This document shows positions 53,788-63,782 of a stretch of DNA of 64,000 nucleotides, one piece after another (position 1 is the first letter of the stretch; the number at the start of each line of letters is the position of its first letter). The translations under genes and the position numbers were made by a program. Below the pieces are notes generated by a model. The model had not been told where the DNA came from. It did no database searches and saw only the letters and a program-made list of their open reading frames with translations. The DNA comes from Bacteroides stercorirosoris (GTDB taxonomy: Bacteria > Bacteroidota > Bacteroidia > Bacteroidales > Bacteroidaceae): positions 124,001 to 188,000 of the forward strand of contig NZ_FQZN01000001.1 in assembly GCF_900142015.1 (NCBI RefSeq), in the 5' to 3' direction.

Positions 53788-54252
53788 ATGGAAAAAATAG
53801 ACAATCTTGACCGGCAAATTCTGGAGATAATCTCCCAGAATGCCCGCATTCCTTTCAAAGATGTAGCTGCTGAGTGTGGCGTATCACGTGCTGCCATTCA
53901 CCAACGTGTGCAACGTTTGATTGATTTAGGCGTAATTGTCGGTTCCGGTTATCATGTGAACCCAAAGTCTCTGGGCTACAGAACCTGCACGTATGTAGGT
54001 ATTAAGCTGGAGAAAGGTTCCATGTATAAATCAGTGGTTGCCGAGATGGAGAAAGTACCGGAAATTGTGGAATGTCACTTCACTACGGGTCCTTACACAA
54101 TGCTGACGAAAGTATATGCACGGGATAACGAGCACCTGATGGACTTGCTGAACAACAAGATGCAGGAAATTCCGGGTGTGACCGCTACTGAAACGTTGAT
54201 TTCGCTGGAACAAAGCATCAAGAAGGAAATTCCTATTTGTCCGGAGAAATAA
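53788..54252 (+). CDS. Lrp/AsnC-family regulator
   Basis: This 154-residue protein has an N-terminal HTH (LDRQILEIISQNARIPFKDV, AAECGVSRAAIHQRVQRL) and a C-terminal RAM/ACT ligand domain (TYVGIKLEKGSMYKSVVAEM, ECHFTTGPYTMLTKVYARDN). It probably senses an amino acid and controls metabolic genes. The DUF4491 gene follows after 10 bases. Confidence 0.93.
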   Translation: MEKIDNLDRQILEIISQNARIPFKDVAAECGVSRAAIHQRVQRLIDLGVIVGSGYHVNPKSLGYRTCTYVGIKLEKGSMYKSVVAEMEKVPEIVECHFTTGPYTMLTKVYARDNEHLMDLLNNKMQEIPGVTATETLISLEQSIKKEIPICPEK

Positions 54253-54262
54253 CAGATAATTT

Positions 54263-54574
54263 ATGGAGTTTCTAAACGAATATCATCTTTCGGGACTGTT
54301 CATCGGCATTTGTACATTCCTCATCATCGGATTGTTTCATCCCGTTGTTGTGAAGGCCGAGTACTATTGGGGTACCAAATGCTGGTGGATTTTTCTCTTG
54401 CTGGGCATCGGAGGCGTTGCAGCTTCACTTTGTGTGGAGAATATCCTGATTGCTTCACTTTTAGGCGTTTTTGCTTTCTCTTCGTTCTGGACGATCAAAG
54501 AAGTTTTCGAACAAGAGGACCGCGTAAAGAAAGGATGGTTCCCGAAGAACCCCAAACGCACGTATAAGTTCTAA
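54263..54574 (+). CDS. DUF4491-family small membrane protein
   Basis: This 103-residue protein has three hydrophobic segments and the family block FHPVVVKAEYYWGTKCWWIF, with FWTIKEVFEQEDRVKKGWF near the C-terminus. DUF4491 proteins are common in Bacteroidales with no known role. It follows the Lrp gene by 10 bases, so co-expression is likely. Confidence 0.8.
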   Translation: MEFLNEYHLSGLFIGICTFLIIGLFHPVVVKAEYYWGTKCWWIFLLLGIGGVAASLCVENILIASLLGVFAFSSFWTIKEVFEQEDRVKKGWFPKNPKRTYKF

Positions 54575-54612
54575 AAAAACAAAGGAACGAACAACATATT
54601 TTACCCGAAAGG

Positions 54613-54644
54613 TTTGCATATTTCAATAGAATATATTATTTTTG
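54613..54644 (+). promoter_or_regulatory. tRNA promoter
   Basis: TTTG (54613-54616) and TATTTTTG (54637-54644) are 20 bases apart, an exact Bacteroides promoter, 27 bases upstream of the tRNA. Confidence 0.85.
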
Positions 54645-54671
54645 TGCCCGCTATCCGATAAGGATAACACC

Positions 54672-54745
54672 GGACTTGTAGCTCAGTTGGTTAGAGCAAC
54701 AGACTCATAATCTGGAGGTCCCTGGTTCAAGCCCAGGCTGGTCCA
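54672..54745 (+). tRNA. tRNA-Met (anticodon CAT)
   Basis: A 74-base cloverleaf: 5' acceptor GGACTTG and 3' CTGGTCC (with one weak pair), D arm GCTC...GAGC, anticodon CAT at 54706-54708 in the loop CTCATAA, and T arm CCTGG...CCAGG. The CCA is not encoded. The stem sequence resembles an elongator tRNA-Met; a lysidine-modified tRNA-Ile(CAT) cannot be excluded. Confidence 0.9.
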
Positions 54746-54790
54746 CAAAGTAAGAGGCTCATTCCTAAAGGAATAGAGCCTCTTACTTTG
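54746..54790 (+). terminator. Hairpin terminator of the tRNA gene
   Basis: A near-perfect 21-bp stem (CAAAGTAAGAGGCTC paired with its complement at 54776-54790) begins one base after the tRNA. The U-tract is weak (TATTTAT). Confidence 0.75.
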
Positions 54791-54890
54791 TATTTATCCG
54801 ATTTATTCATACTTCCATTTCTCTTGATTTCTTTTTACACCGTCACTTTACTTAAAAAAATGAGATGATAGAAAAAGTTCATTTTATGAC

Positions 54891-54920
54891 TTGCTTATCA
54901 TTCTAAACTTATTATATTTG
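54891..54920 (+). promoter_or_regulatory. Promoter of the ECF sigma gene
   Basis: TTG (54891-54893), 19 bases, TATATTTG (54913-54920), 26 bases before the GTG start. Confidence 0.65.
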
Positions 54921-54945
54921 CCCCATAATCTAAAAAAAACGGTAG

Positions 54946-55509
54946 GTGATACTAGAAAAGCAACATATTGATTTTGAACAGATTTATCTTTCTTATTTTT
55001 CAAAGATGAAGCGTTTTGCCCGGGAATATGTCTTGTCGGATGAAGATGCGGAGAATATAGTGCAAGATGTTTTTCTTGATTTCTGGGAGAAAAAAGGACT
55101 ATTGCCATTACCTATCAATATCCTGGCCTATTTATTTACTTCTATAAAAAACCGATGCATCGACTTTCTCCGGCATAAAATAGTGCAGAAAGAAGTCGAA
55201 GATAAGATGCAAGAAGAGTATAGATTGACCCTACAAATGAAATATTATTCTTTAGGGGAATTAGATGAGGGGATTTTTGAAAAAGACGATGTAGAACAAT
55301 TGCTTTCTAAAGTAATGAATTCACTCCCTGAAAGATGTAGGGAGATATTCCTGAAAAGTAAACTGGAAGGCAAAAAACAAAAAGAAATAGCAGAAGAGAT
55401 GAATATTTCAATTAATACAGTTGAAACTCAGATGGGGATTGCCTATAAGAAACTGCGAAATGAATTAAAAGATTACTTTCCTCTCTTTATCTTCCTGTAT
55501 TATTTGTAA
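54946..55509 (+). CDS. ECF-type sigma factor of a PUL
   Basis: This 187-residue sigma-70 factor has region 2 (DFEQIYLSYFSKMKRFAREY, DEDAENIVQDVFLDFWEKK) and region 4 (LPERCREIFLKSKLEGKKQK, EIAEEMNISINTVETQMGIA). A GTG start is used, because an in-frame TAG lies immediately upstream. With its FecR anti-sigma downstream it controls the SusC/SusD PUL through signalling from the STN domain. The start is supported by the promoter at 54891. Confidence 0.9.
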   Translation: MILEKQHIDFEQIYLSYFSKMKRFAREYVLSDEDAENIVQDVFLDFWEKKGLLPLPINILAYLFTSIKNRCIDFLRHKIVQKEVEDKMQEEYRLTLQMKYYSLGELDEGIFEKDDVEQLLSKVMNSLPERCREIFLKSKLEGKKQKEIAEEMNISINTVETQMGIAYKKLRNELKDYFPLFIFLYYL

Positions 55510-55587
55510 GCGGAATAAAAAAAATGATTTTCTCTTAGCGGATTCTTTTTCTACATCCGTCTATATTATGAATTAAGTCATAAAAAG

Positions 55588-56559
55588 ATGGATGAACGTA
55601 TACTAAAATATTTCCAAAACGGTCTGGAAGCCAATGAGAGATTGCTACTTCTTCGTGAGATAGAAAAAAACGAGGAATTGAAAAAGCAGTTTGCCGAGTA
55701 TCAGAATATGCAGGCATTACTGAATCTATCTTCTCACGCAGAAGATAAGGAAGAAGGGAAAACAGGCTATCAGCATTTCCAGAAGCGGATAAGAAGCAAA
55801 AAAATGCATATTTGGTTAGTGAAAACGATGAAATATGCAGCAGCAATACTCATCTTAATTATAAGTACATATCAGTTATCCGTTTGGCACATGTCACATC
55901 AGCTGCAAGATGACCTCCAAGCGCAAACCAATACTTTATATGTACCGGCGGGGCAACGTGCCTGCATAACTCTACAAGATGGTACTATTGTATGGCTAAA
56001 TGCCCAGTCCACCTTGATTTATCCCTCACATTTTTATGGAAAAGAGAGAACTGTTTCCATTACAGGTGAAGCTTTCTTTGAAGTATCCAAAGACAAAGAA
56101 AAACCTTTCATTGTGACTGCTCAAGATGCAAAAATACGAGTATTAGGAACAAAGTTCAACGTGTACAGCTATCCGGATACGAAACAAATAAAGACAAGTC
56201 TGATTGAAGGTGCTGTTCAAGTATTCTACAAGAGTAAGCAAGTGATATTAAGACCTAATGAAGAAAGTATCGCACAAGATGGAAAGTTGACAGTCAGCAA
56301 TATAAAAAATCCTGATATGCTGTTGTGGCGAAACGGCATTTACAGTTTTAACAATGAACGCTTGACCGAGATTGTTCGCAAATTGGAATTATATTATGAT
56401 GTCACAATCAATATCGTAAATCCCAAATTACAAGATATTTGCTATACCTGTAAGTTCCGTCAAAGGGATGGAATAGAAAAGATATTATATACCATTCAGA
56501 AAATACATCATTTTAAGATTGAAATAAATAAAGAGAAGAATGTGATCACCTTGAAATAA
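55588..56559 (+). CDS. FecR-type anti-sigma factor
   Basis: This 323-residue protein has a cytoplasmic N-terminal sigma-binding part, one membrane segment (KYAAAILILIISTYQLSVW, about 86-105) and a periplasmic FecR domain (VPAGQRACITLQDGTIVWLN, ITGEAFFEVSKDKEKPFIV). The C-terminal half (IYSFNNERLTEIVRKLELYY) is the DUF4974-type repeat. It holds the sigma factor inactive until the SusC protein binds its glycan. Confidence 0.92.
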   Translation: MDERILKYFQNGLEANERLLLLREIEKNEELKKQFAEYQNMQALLNLSSHAEDKEEGKTGYQHFQKRIRSKKMHIWLVKTMKYAAAILILIISTYQLSVWHMSHQLQDDLQAQTNTLYVPAGQRACITLQDGTIVWLNAQSTLIYPSHFYGKERTVSITGEAFFEVSKDKEKPFIVTAQDAKIRVLGTKFNVYSYPDTKQIKTSLIEGAVQVFYKSKQVILRPNEESIAQDGKLTVSNIKNPDMLLWRNGIYSFNNERLTEIVRKLELYYDVTINIVNPKLQDICYTCKFRQRDGIEKILYTIQKIHHFKIEINKEKNVITLK

Positions 56560-56618
56560 TACAATTGTTTAACCTTTAATACATTATCCATATGAAAACA
56601 TAGAATTATATTAAAAAA

Positions 56619-56646
56619 GGCGACAAGTGCACCACCACTTGTCGCC
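56619..56646 (+). promoter_or_regulatory. Stem-loop upstream of susC
   Basis: A perfect 11-bp stem (GGCGACAAGTG with CACTTGTCGCC) and 6-base loop, 56 bases before the SusC start and without a U-tract. Such a leader may separate expression of the sigma/anti-sigma pair from SusC. Confidence 0.6.
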
Positions 56647-56702
56647 CGGAGAAAGTAAACACCAGAAAACATTTTTTTAGTATTCACTCTAAATACAAAG
56701 AT

Positions 56703-59700
56703 ATGAAAATAAATCCTTTGTTATCACTCTTTATTGTCCAAAATCAAAGCTTTAAAGATTATTTTAGAATTATGAGAATCTCTTTATTCTTGCTATTCGC
56801 CTGTGCATTCCAGTTACTGGCAGTAAATACGGAAGCACAAAATTCAATCATTTCCTTTCCTTCTAATTCTATATCTGTAGGTCAGTTAATAGAAGAAATA
56901 GAAAAGCAAACAGATTATTTAGTAGTATATAGCAATCGCGAAATAGATACCAATCGTCAGGTTACTATACAAAACAAATCTGCTAAGGTATCTTCGTATT
57001 TGAAAGAAACGTTGGCAGAAGTAGGAATTGGCTATAAATTCGAAAACGATTATATCATTTTATCGAAAAATAATAGCCTGTTGGACCGGATGCAACAACA
57101 GGAAAAAATAACAGGAATAGTGACTGACGCAAAAGGAGAGCCGGTTATAGGCGCAAATGTCAGTGTAGTAGGTAAATCAATAGGTACGATTACAGATATA
57201 AATGGCAAATTTGCCATTCAGGCTTCACAAGGAAACACTCTTCAGATTTCATTTATCGGTTATAAAGCTCAAACCACAAAAGTCACCGGTAAGCATATTG
57301 CCATTGTTCTACAAGAAGACATGGAAATGCTTGACGAAGTGGTTGTAATCGGCTATGGAACCGTGAAAAAATCAGATCTGACAGGTTCGGTATCCTCCAT
57401 TTCACAGAAGAATATAAAGGACCAACCGATGACACGACTGGATCAAGCTTTAAGCGGAAGAATCCCCGGCGTTGTTGTCATAACAAATTCCGGTGCACCG
57501 GAGCAGAGTACCCAAATCCGTATACGCGGTGCAAACTCTATTTATGGTGGCAACTCCCCACTTTATATTGTGGACGGAGTACCTAACACAGACTTATTCA
57601 ACAATCTGGCTCCAAATGACATACAATCAATAGAAGTCTTGAAAGATGCTTCGGCAACTGCGATTTATGGTTCTCGCGGTGCAAACGGAGTAATATTAGT
57701 TACGACCAAAAGAGGAGCTGAGGGCAAGACAAATATCCACATGGAAACGGAACAATCAATATCTACTATTGCTAAAAAGCTGGATTTATTAAGTGCAAGC
57801 GAGTATGCTGAATTTTACAATGAATATCGTCGGGAAAAAGGGGCAACTCAAGACTTCTTTTCTCAAGATGAAATCACCCAGTGGAAAAAGAATGGTGGTA
57901 CGGATTGGCAGGATTTAATGTTTAGGACAGCTCATACCCAGAACTACAAGCTATCCATTTCAGGAGGTATTCCGAAACTTCAATATTTAGTATCTATGAA
58001 TATGATGGACATAGAAGGTATTTTGAAGGAATCGAAAAGCCAGAAATTCAGTTTAAGGTCCAACATAACTGCTGACATCACTAATTGGTTGAAGATGAAC
58101 TTAGATGTGAATGCCGTGAGACGAAAAACAAATAAAAACGGTCCGCGTGGTGGGGTTGGAACCATTATAGCAGATGCGATTACCTATAGCCCTACCTTGA
58201 AATTGAAAGATGAAGAAGGAAACTGGCTGAGAGATAATATCAACTCAACCAAAGATAATCCTTATGGTCGATTAACTCAGGACTTGGATGAAAGTTTCAC
58301 CAATTACCTGGCTGCAAATCTACAGTTTATGGTGCAACTGCCTGTTAAAGGCTTGAGTATGAATTTCCAGGGTGCCGCTCATTACAAAGACTACAAGAAT
58401 CGTTGGATGAAATCCAATGCAAACGATTTACGTGCTCAGAACAATTCTGCAAACAATAATCAGAACGACAGTTTTGACTGGTATAATGTAAATCAAATAA
58501 ACTATGTGAGAGAATGGAAAGACCATAAGTTGAACCTCATGGGAGCAATGGAGTTATCACAATCAACAACTACAGGGTTGTCTAATGAAGTCGCCAATCT
58601 AAGAACAGAATCCGTTGAATTCTGGAATTTGAGTTTAGGAAATATGAACCTGTTCAGCAATTCATTCTCACGCTCTTCATTGGTTTCATTTATGGGACGT
58701 GCTATGTATCAGTTCAAGGATAGGTATCTGCTGACCGCGACTATCAGACGGGATGGCTCTTCCAAATTCCAAGGTAAGAATAAATGGGGGAATTTTCCAT
58801 CAGTTGCCGTTGCCTGGAGAATGTCAGAAGAATCTTTTATAAAGAATCTCAATATCTTCGATGTCCTGAAACTGAGAATGAGCTGGGGTAATACCGGTAA
58901 CCAAGCTATTGGTGCTTATTCTACTTTAGGACTTTTAGCTGAATCAAAGTATGGTTGGGGAGGTACAAGTGATTACCCCGGATACGGAGTTTCCGGACCT
59001 GCCACTCCCAACCTGACATGGGAAAAAACCACTCAATATGATTTAGGTTTAGATATGGCATTTGCAAATAACAGAATTCTGGCAAATATAGACGTATATC
59101 AAAAGAATACGACGGGCTTATTGCTGAAGAAACCTATACCTTACTATGATGGCGGAGGAACCACTTGGGTAAATCTTGGTGAAGTGAAAAACAGAGGTCT
59201 TGAGTTCTCCTTAACCGGAATCCCCATTCAAAGCAAGAATTTAGTATGGGAAAGTACATTCAATGTATCCTACTCAAAGAATGAAGTCGTCAGCTTAGGA
59301 GATGAAACGAGGTTGCATCCGGGAACAAAATTAGACCAAGCTTCTCTCAATACAGCCGTACTGCAAGTAGGAAAACCGCTAGGTAGCATCTACGGATACA
59401 TTTGGGAAGGTTTATGGCGCACTGACGAAGCAGACGAAGCAGCTAAATGGGGACAAAAACCAGGAGATAATAAATTTAAAGAGAAGAACGTGAATTACAA
59501 ATTGGAATCTGATGATGCAGATATTATCGGGCAGGCATTTCCTGATGTAATATTAGGATGGAGCAATACTATCAAATGGAAGAATTTAGATTTCAACTTA
59601 TTCTTCCAGGGTTCACTAGGAGCTGACCGTTTGAATTTATCACGCTATCTCACCAATGAAGGTATCAGTGATTCACGTTTCATCACCTCTAAAGAAGGTT

Positions 59701-60053
59701 ATTATAACAGATGGACCCCCGAAAACCAAAATACAAAGATACCGAATCCGTTTAGTTCAACAATCAATTCCAGATTTGAAACTGCCCAATATCTCGAAAA
59801 GGCTGATTATCTAAGATTAAAGAATGTAAGCATTGCATATACAATTCCCAGAGCAAAAACAAAATTTGCAGATGTCAGAATCTCTCTGAGTGCTCAAAAT
59901 TTATTTACGATCACTTCTTACACAGGATATGATCCGGAAGGAACAATGGATATCACAAGCAATGGAGGTAATAGTGACATTAATGCAGGCGTTGATGGCG
60001 GTTCATACCCATTGCCAAGAACATTTACTTTGGGGCTTGGATTCTCATTTTAG
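56703..60053 (+). CDS. SusC-type TonB-dependent receptor with STN domain
   Basis: This 1116-residue receptor has a signal region (LFLLFACAFQLLAVNTEAQ), an STN domain (about 52-120; SVGQLIEEIEKQTDYLVVYS), a carboxypeptidase-regulatory-like domain (about 135-205; VTDAKGEPVIGANVSVVGKS), a TonB box region, the plug (SGRIPGVVVITNSGAPEQST, then DASATAIYGSRGANGVILVT) and a 22-strand barrel. The STN domain signals to the FecR anti-sigma. With SusD it imports oligosaccharides, here presumably mannose-containing glycans given the two GH92 genes. Start at 56703 (or 56772). Confidence 0.95.
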   Translation: MKINPLLSLFIVQNQSFKDYFRIMRISLFLLFACAFQLLAVNTEAQNSIISFPSNSISVGQLIEEIEKQTDYLVVYSNREIDTNRQVTIQNKSAKVSSYLKETLAEVGIGYKFENDYIILSKNNSLLDRMQQQEKITGIVTDAKGEPVIGANVSVVGKSIGTITDINGKFAIQASQGNTLQISFIGYKAQTTKVTGKHIAIVLQEDMEMLDEVVVIGYGTVKKSDLTGSVSSISQKNIKDQPMTRLDQALSGRIPGVVVITNSGAPEQSTQIRIRGANSIYGGNSPLYIVDGVPNTDLFNNLAPNDIQSIEVLKDASATAIYGSRGANGVILVTTKRGAEGKTNIHMETEQSISTIAKKLDLLSASEYAEFYNEYRREKGATQDFFSQDEITQWKKNGGTDWQDLMFRTAHTQNYKLSISGGIPKLQYLVSMNMMDIEGILKESKSQKFSLRSNITADITNWLKMNLDVNAVRRKTNKNGPRGGVGTIIADAITYSPTLKLKDEEGNWLRDNINSTKDNPYGRLTQDLDESFTNYLAANLQFMVQLPVKGLSMNFQGAAHYKDYKNRWMKSNANDLRAQNNSANNNQNDSFDWYNVNQINYVREWKDHKLNLMGAMELSQSTTTGLSNEVANLRTESVEFWNLSLGNMNLFSNSFSRSSLVSFMGRAMYQFKDRYLLTATIRRDGSSKFQGKNKWGNFPSVAVAWRMSEESFIKNLNIFDVLKLRMSWGNTGNQAIGAYSTLGLLAESKYGWGGTSDYPGYGVSGPATPNLTWEKTTQYDLGLDMAFANNRILANIDVYQKNTTGLLLKKPIPYYDGGGTTWVNLGEVKNRGLEFSLTGIPIQSKNLVWESTFNVSYSKNEVVSLGDETRLHPGTKLDQASLNTAVLQVGKPLGSIYGYIWEGLWRTDEADEAAKWGQKPGDNKFKEKNVNYKLESDDADIIGQAFPDVILGWSNTIKWKNLDFNLFFQGSLGADRLNLSRYLTNEGISDSRFITSKEGYYNRWTPENQNTKIPNPFSSTINSRFETAQYLEKADYLRLKNVSIAYTIPRAKTKFADVRISLSAQNLFTITSYTGYDPEGTMDITSNGGNSDINAGVDGGSYPLPRTFTLGLGFSF

Positions 60054-60077
60054 TTTAACCAATAAAATAGATGTAAA

Positions 60078-61628
60078 ATGAAAAATATATTGATTTATAG
60101 CATATTATTATTTGCTTTATGCTCTTGTGACAATTTCCTGGAAGAAGACCCTCGTGGCAAGCTTACTCCTTCTTCTTTCTTCTCAAGTCCGGAAGATTTG
60201 GATATGGCTATAACTGGAATGTATAACAAATATTACCAGACTAACGCCCGCGTCTTCAGAGCTATTTATGTGTGGTGTGCAGATGATGTGACAGCGCATA
60301 GTGGTGGTAATAAGTCGCGTTTCTCGGAATATGACCGGTTTAATTTCAATTCAGGAAACACTGATATTCTTGAAATGTATCAACTCTATTATCAGACAAT
60401 CAAAGCTTGTAATTATGTGATTAATAATGCAGAAAGAACACCGGTTGAGAAATCTTTTCTGGAGCCGAGACTGGGACAAGCCTATTTCCTGAGAGCATTA
60501 AACTATTTTATGCTTGTACGTATTTGGGGACGTATACCTCTGGTTACAGAGAATGAGATAGATTACAATACCCCCAAAGCAGATGTGCAGAAAATATATG
60601 AATTAATAGAATCGGATGCATTAACGGCAGAAAGAATGTTGCCGGATAATCATAAGATAGCACCCTATTTTCAGAACGGAATCAATGTAGCCCCTAATAA
60701 AGGTGCTGCTAAAGCTTTATTAGCCTCTGTATATATGACAGAAGCAGGCTGGCCTCTGAAAAAGGGAGCAGAATATTACGATAAGGCAGCTGCAAAATAT
60801 AAAGAAATTATTGAGAATGAAGCTACTTATGGTTATATATTAGAGCCGGATATACGCACATTGACTAAAGAACCGGAGGCTAATTACTCCAAAGAAATAG
60901 TATTCGGAGAGTTCCATAACAAAACAAAAAACTATTTCTCTGGTCCTAAAAGCGAATTACCCGAGGAGTCTGGTGGATGGTGTGATTATATGGTTGAATT
61001 GGAATTTTTCAGAAGTATGCCGGAAGGAATACGCAAAGATGCTTGGTTCTTGACTAAAGTGACGATGACCGGACAGGAACGTAATCCGGAAACAGGACGT
61101 TATCCTTTACTGGATTGGGACGACCCTGCAACCAATCAGAAACATCCTTATTGGAAGAAGAACATAGAAAGCTCAGACTGGGTATTTAATTATGATGACG
61201 GGTATTACGAAACTAAAGGAATTTCAAGTGCAAGCGGGAAAACCAGAATGATATTTAGATATGCTGATATTCTGCTACTGTATGCTGAGGCGGTTGCTTA
61301 TGGAAGCAAGAATATGGATGATTTAGCATTTGACTGCATGTGGAGAGTACAAAAAAGAGCAGGAGTACCACTCATCTCAAAGGATGTGACTAAGGAATAC
61401 TTCCAAAAAGCTGTTTTGGATGAGAGACGGTGGGAAACCGCAGGTATGGAACATAGCTGTATGGGGCGTTTCTTCACCATGCAAAGACATGAGATTCTTC
61501 ATTTGCAAAAGAATTATAGAGATGCAGCCGAGCTTTCTTTAAATCCCAATTTAACATTAAGCGAAGAATTCTATTATTTCCCGATACCAGACAATGAACT
61601 CCTGATAGTTCCTGGACTAAAAGATTGA
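60078..61628 (+). CDS. SusD-family nutrient-binding lipoprotein
   Basis: This 516-residue lipoprotein has a lipobox (LFALCSC) and the SusD fold of TPR helices (DLDMAITGMYNKYYQTNARV, YFLRALNYFMLVRIWGRIPL, RYADILLLYAEAVAYGSKN). It binds glycan on the cell surface and hands it to SusC, its neighbour. The gene is 24 bases after SusC. Confidence 0.95.
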   Translation: MKNILIYSILLFALCSCDNFLEEDPRGKLTPSSFFSSPEDLDMAITGMYNKYYQTNARVFRAIYVWCADDVTAHSGGNKSRFSEYDRFNFNSGNTDILEMYQLYYQTIKACNYVINNAERTPVEKSFLEPRLGQAYFLRALNYFMLVRIWGRIPLVTENEIDYNTPKADVQKIYELIESDALTAERMLPDNHKIAPYFQNGINVAPNKGAAKALLASVYMTEAGWPLKKGAEYYDKAAAKYKEIIENEATYGYILEPDIRTLTKEPEANYSKEIVFGEFHNKTKNYFSGPKSELPEESGGWCDYMVELEFFRSMPEGIRKDAWFLTKVTMTGQERNPETGRYPLLDWDDPATNQKHPYWKKNIESSDWVFNYDDGYYETKGISSASGKTRMIFRYADILLLYAEAVAYGSKNMDDLAFDCMWRVQKRAGVPLISKDVTKEYFQKAVLDERRWETAGMEHSCMGRFFTMQRHEILHLQKNYRDAAELSLNPNLTLSEEFYYFPIPDNELLIVPGLKD

Positions 61629-61645
61629 TTCTACTTTTCTAATAT

Positions 61646-61690
61646 GAGGGTTTTAAGAGTTTGCGTTTCTTTTGAAACCCTCTTTTATTT
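61646..61690 (+). terminator. Terminator or attenuator between SusD and GH92
   Basis: Arms GAGGGTTT (61646-61653) and AAACCCTC (61675-61682), followed by TTTTATTT. It lies 18 bases after the SusD stop, so GH92 may need readthrough or be expressed at lower level. Confidence 0.7.
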
Positions 61691-61704
61691 ATAAAACATT
61701 TAAT

Positions 61705-63777
61705 ATGAGACACTTCAGTGTAATATTAGTATTATGCTTGTCCCTTTCTATGGTTCAAGCTCAACAAACCTCTTTTGTAAATCCTTTCATTGGTACTTCC
61801 GATGATCATGGACAAACTGATCCATCCGCAACCATTCCGTTTGGAATGATTAAACCGGGACCGGAAACGATGCCCCGTGGAAACGGAGGTTATGATTATC
61901 AAGCACAGCAGTTAAAGGGATTCTCACAGACCAGAATGTCTGGAGTAGGCTGCATAGGTGTCGGAGGAAATCTGTTGATAACACCTTTTGTCGGAACATC
62001 ATGCAAGCCCCTAAAGATGGATAAAGCTTCGGAAGTAGCAGTTCCCGGATATTACAGCATAACTTTAGATAATCAGCTTAAAGTTGAAATTACTACAGGC
62101 AGAACTGCCGCTATCTATCGCTTTACTTATCCGTCTACAGAAGCAGCAGGCATAAAAATAGATTTTAAACATTCTTACGGTAAACATATCGCCGAAGAGC
62201 ATAATATTGTAGGAAACAATGCAGTAAGGGGATTCGTACGTTCCGCCTGCACTTGTGATTTAGGTAGTTACAAATTTTATTATTATATTGAGAAAGATAA
62301 ATCTGCCTGTAAACCGGAAGACAACGATTCTGAATTGCTATGGAAGTTCCAGACAGAGCCTAACGAACAAATTATACTAAAAATAGGATTATCCTCCGTC
62401 AGTGCAGAAGAAGCCGAAGCGAATCTCAAACAAGAGTGCTCGGACCTGTCTTTCGAGCAAGTACGCGCCAAAGCGCGTGCCAACTGGGAAAATTTATTGG
62501 GGCACATACAAGTAGAGACTTCTGATGAAGACTTAAAGACATCATTTTATACACGGCTCTACCATGCTTGCCAAACTCCTTTCACAATCAATGATTATTC
62601 CGGCAGTTACAGGGGAAGTGATGGAAAAGTATATAAAGGCCAGCAGTTACCCTATTATCATGGTTGGTCTATTTGGGACACCTACCGAACAAAATACCCT
62701 CTGCTGTCTATTGTTTGTCCCACGGAATACAAACAGATGATTTCCTCACTTGCAGGATTATACAAACAAGGTAAGCCCCGCTCCGCAACGAAAACGGAAC
62801 CATTTTTGACAACACGTACAGAACACTCTATTATCACTATTTTAGATGCATTGCAAAAGGGGATGTTTGATGGTTCTCTCGACGAACTACTCCCATTGAT
62901 GCTGAAAGAGGCGGAAGATATCTCCAACGATTCACCGGACAAAGCATTAGAACGAGGATATGATTTCTGGGGAGTTTCCGAACTCGCAGGGAAAATAGGT
63001 AATAAAGAGTTAAAAAAAGAGTTCTCTTTACGTTCTAAAGACTACAGACCGATATGGTTACAGAAATTTAAGAACATTGGCCCTACTTCAGATATAATGC
63101 ACGGCGACGGTTTGTATGAAGGTACTATATGGCAATACCGTTGGTTCGTACCTCATGATTTCGACTGGGTAATTTCGACTTTGGGCAGCAAGAAAAAGGT
63201 TTTGAACGAATTAGATTATTTCTTTGAGAATAACTTATTCAACATGGGTAACCAGCCTGATATACACGTTCCATTTCTATATTATTACCTTGAAGAACCA
63301 TGGAAAACGCAAAAGTTAGTCCGTCAGATATTACTTGAACCTACCACAAATTATTACGGGACACATGAAAAGTGGGAAAAACCTTATATTGGTAAAATCT
63401 TCACTACCACTCCACGGGGATATTTGAAAGAAATGGACGACGATGCAGGAACCATGTCTTCCTGGTTTGTGCTGTCCTCTATAGGATTATTTCCGGTCTG
63501 CCCGGGTGTACCCTATTATTGGATAAGTGCTCCGGTCTTTGATGCGGTCACATTACACCCAACCTCTCAACAGGAATTTAAAATCCATGTAAATCGCCCT
63601 GATGCAGAGTGCATCTATATTCAAAAAGCAGTTTTAAACGGCAAAACTTTAAATAGAAGCTGGTTAAGTTATGAAGAAATCATGCAAGGCGGAGATTTGA
63701 CTCTGGAGTTAGGAAAGTCTCCCAATAAACGTTGGGGAAATAATACTGATTTTGTAAAGTCACTATTTAAAAAATAA
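61705..63777 (+). CDS. GH92 alpha-mannosidase
   Basis: About 690 residues from 61705 (MRHFSVILVLCLSLSMVQAQ); the ATG at 61672 lies in the terminator hairpin. The GH92 N-terminus FVNPFIGTSDDHGQTDPSAT with IPFGMIKPGPETMPRG, WDTYRTKYPLLSIVCP and the C-terminal catalytic block EMDDDAGTMSSWFVLSSIG are complete. Two consecutive Asp in DDDAG replace the GNDD of other family members in part. It would remove alpha-mannose from glycans imported by the adjacent SusC/SusD. Confidence 0.95.
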   Translation: MRHFSVILVLCLSLSMVQAQQTSFVNPFIGTSDDHGQTDPSATIPFGMIKPGPETMPRGNGGYDYQAQQLKGFSQTRMSGVGCIGVGGNLLITPFVGTSCKPLKMDKASEVAVPGYYSITLDNQLKVEITTGRTAAIYRFTYPSTEAAGIKIDFKHSYGKHIAEEHNIVGNNAVRGFVRSACTCDLGSYKFYYYIEKDKSACKPEDNDSELLWKFQTEPNEQIILKIGLSSVSAEEAEANLKQECSDLSFEQVRAKARANWENLLGHIQVETSDEDLKTSFYTRLYHACQTPFTINDYSGSYRGSDGKVYKGQQLPYYHGWSIWDTYRTKYPLLSIVCPTEYKQMISSLAGLYKQGKPRSATKTEPFLTTRTEHSIITILDALQKGMFDGSLDELLPLMLKEAEDISNDSPDKALERGYDFWGVSELAGKIGNKELKKEFSLRSKDYRPIWLQKFKNIGPTSDIMHGDGLYEGTIWQYRWFVPHDFDWVISTLGSKKKVLNELDYFFENNLFNMGNQPDIHVPFLYYYLEEPWKTQKLVRQILLEPTTNYYGTHEKWEKPYIGKIFTTTPRGYLKEMDDDAGTMSSWFVLSSIGLFPVCPGVPYYWISAPVFDAVTLHPTSQQEFKIHVNRPDAECIYIQKAVLNGKTLNRSWLSYEEIMQGGDLTLELGKSPNKRWGNNTDFVKSLFKK

Positions 63778-63782
63778 ATTAA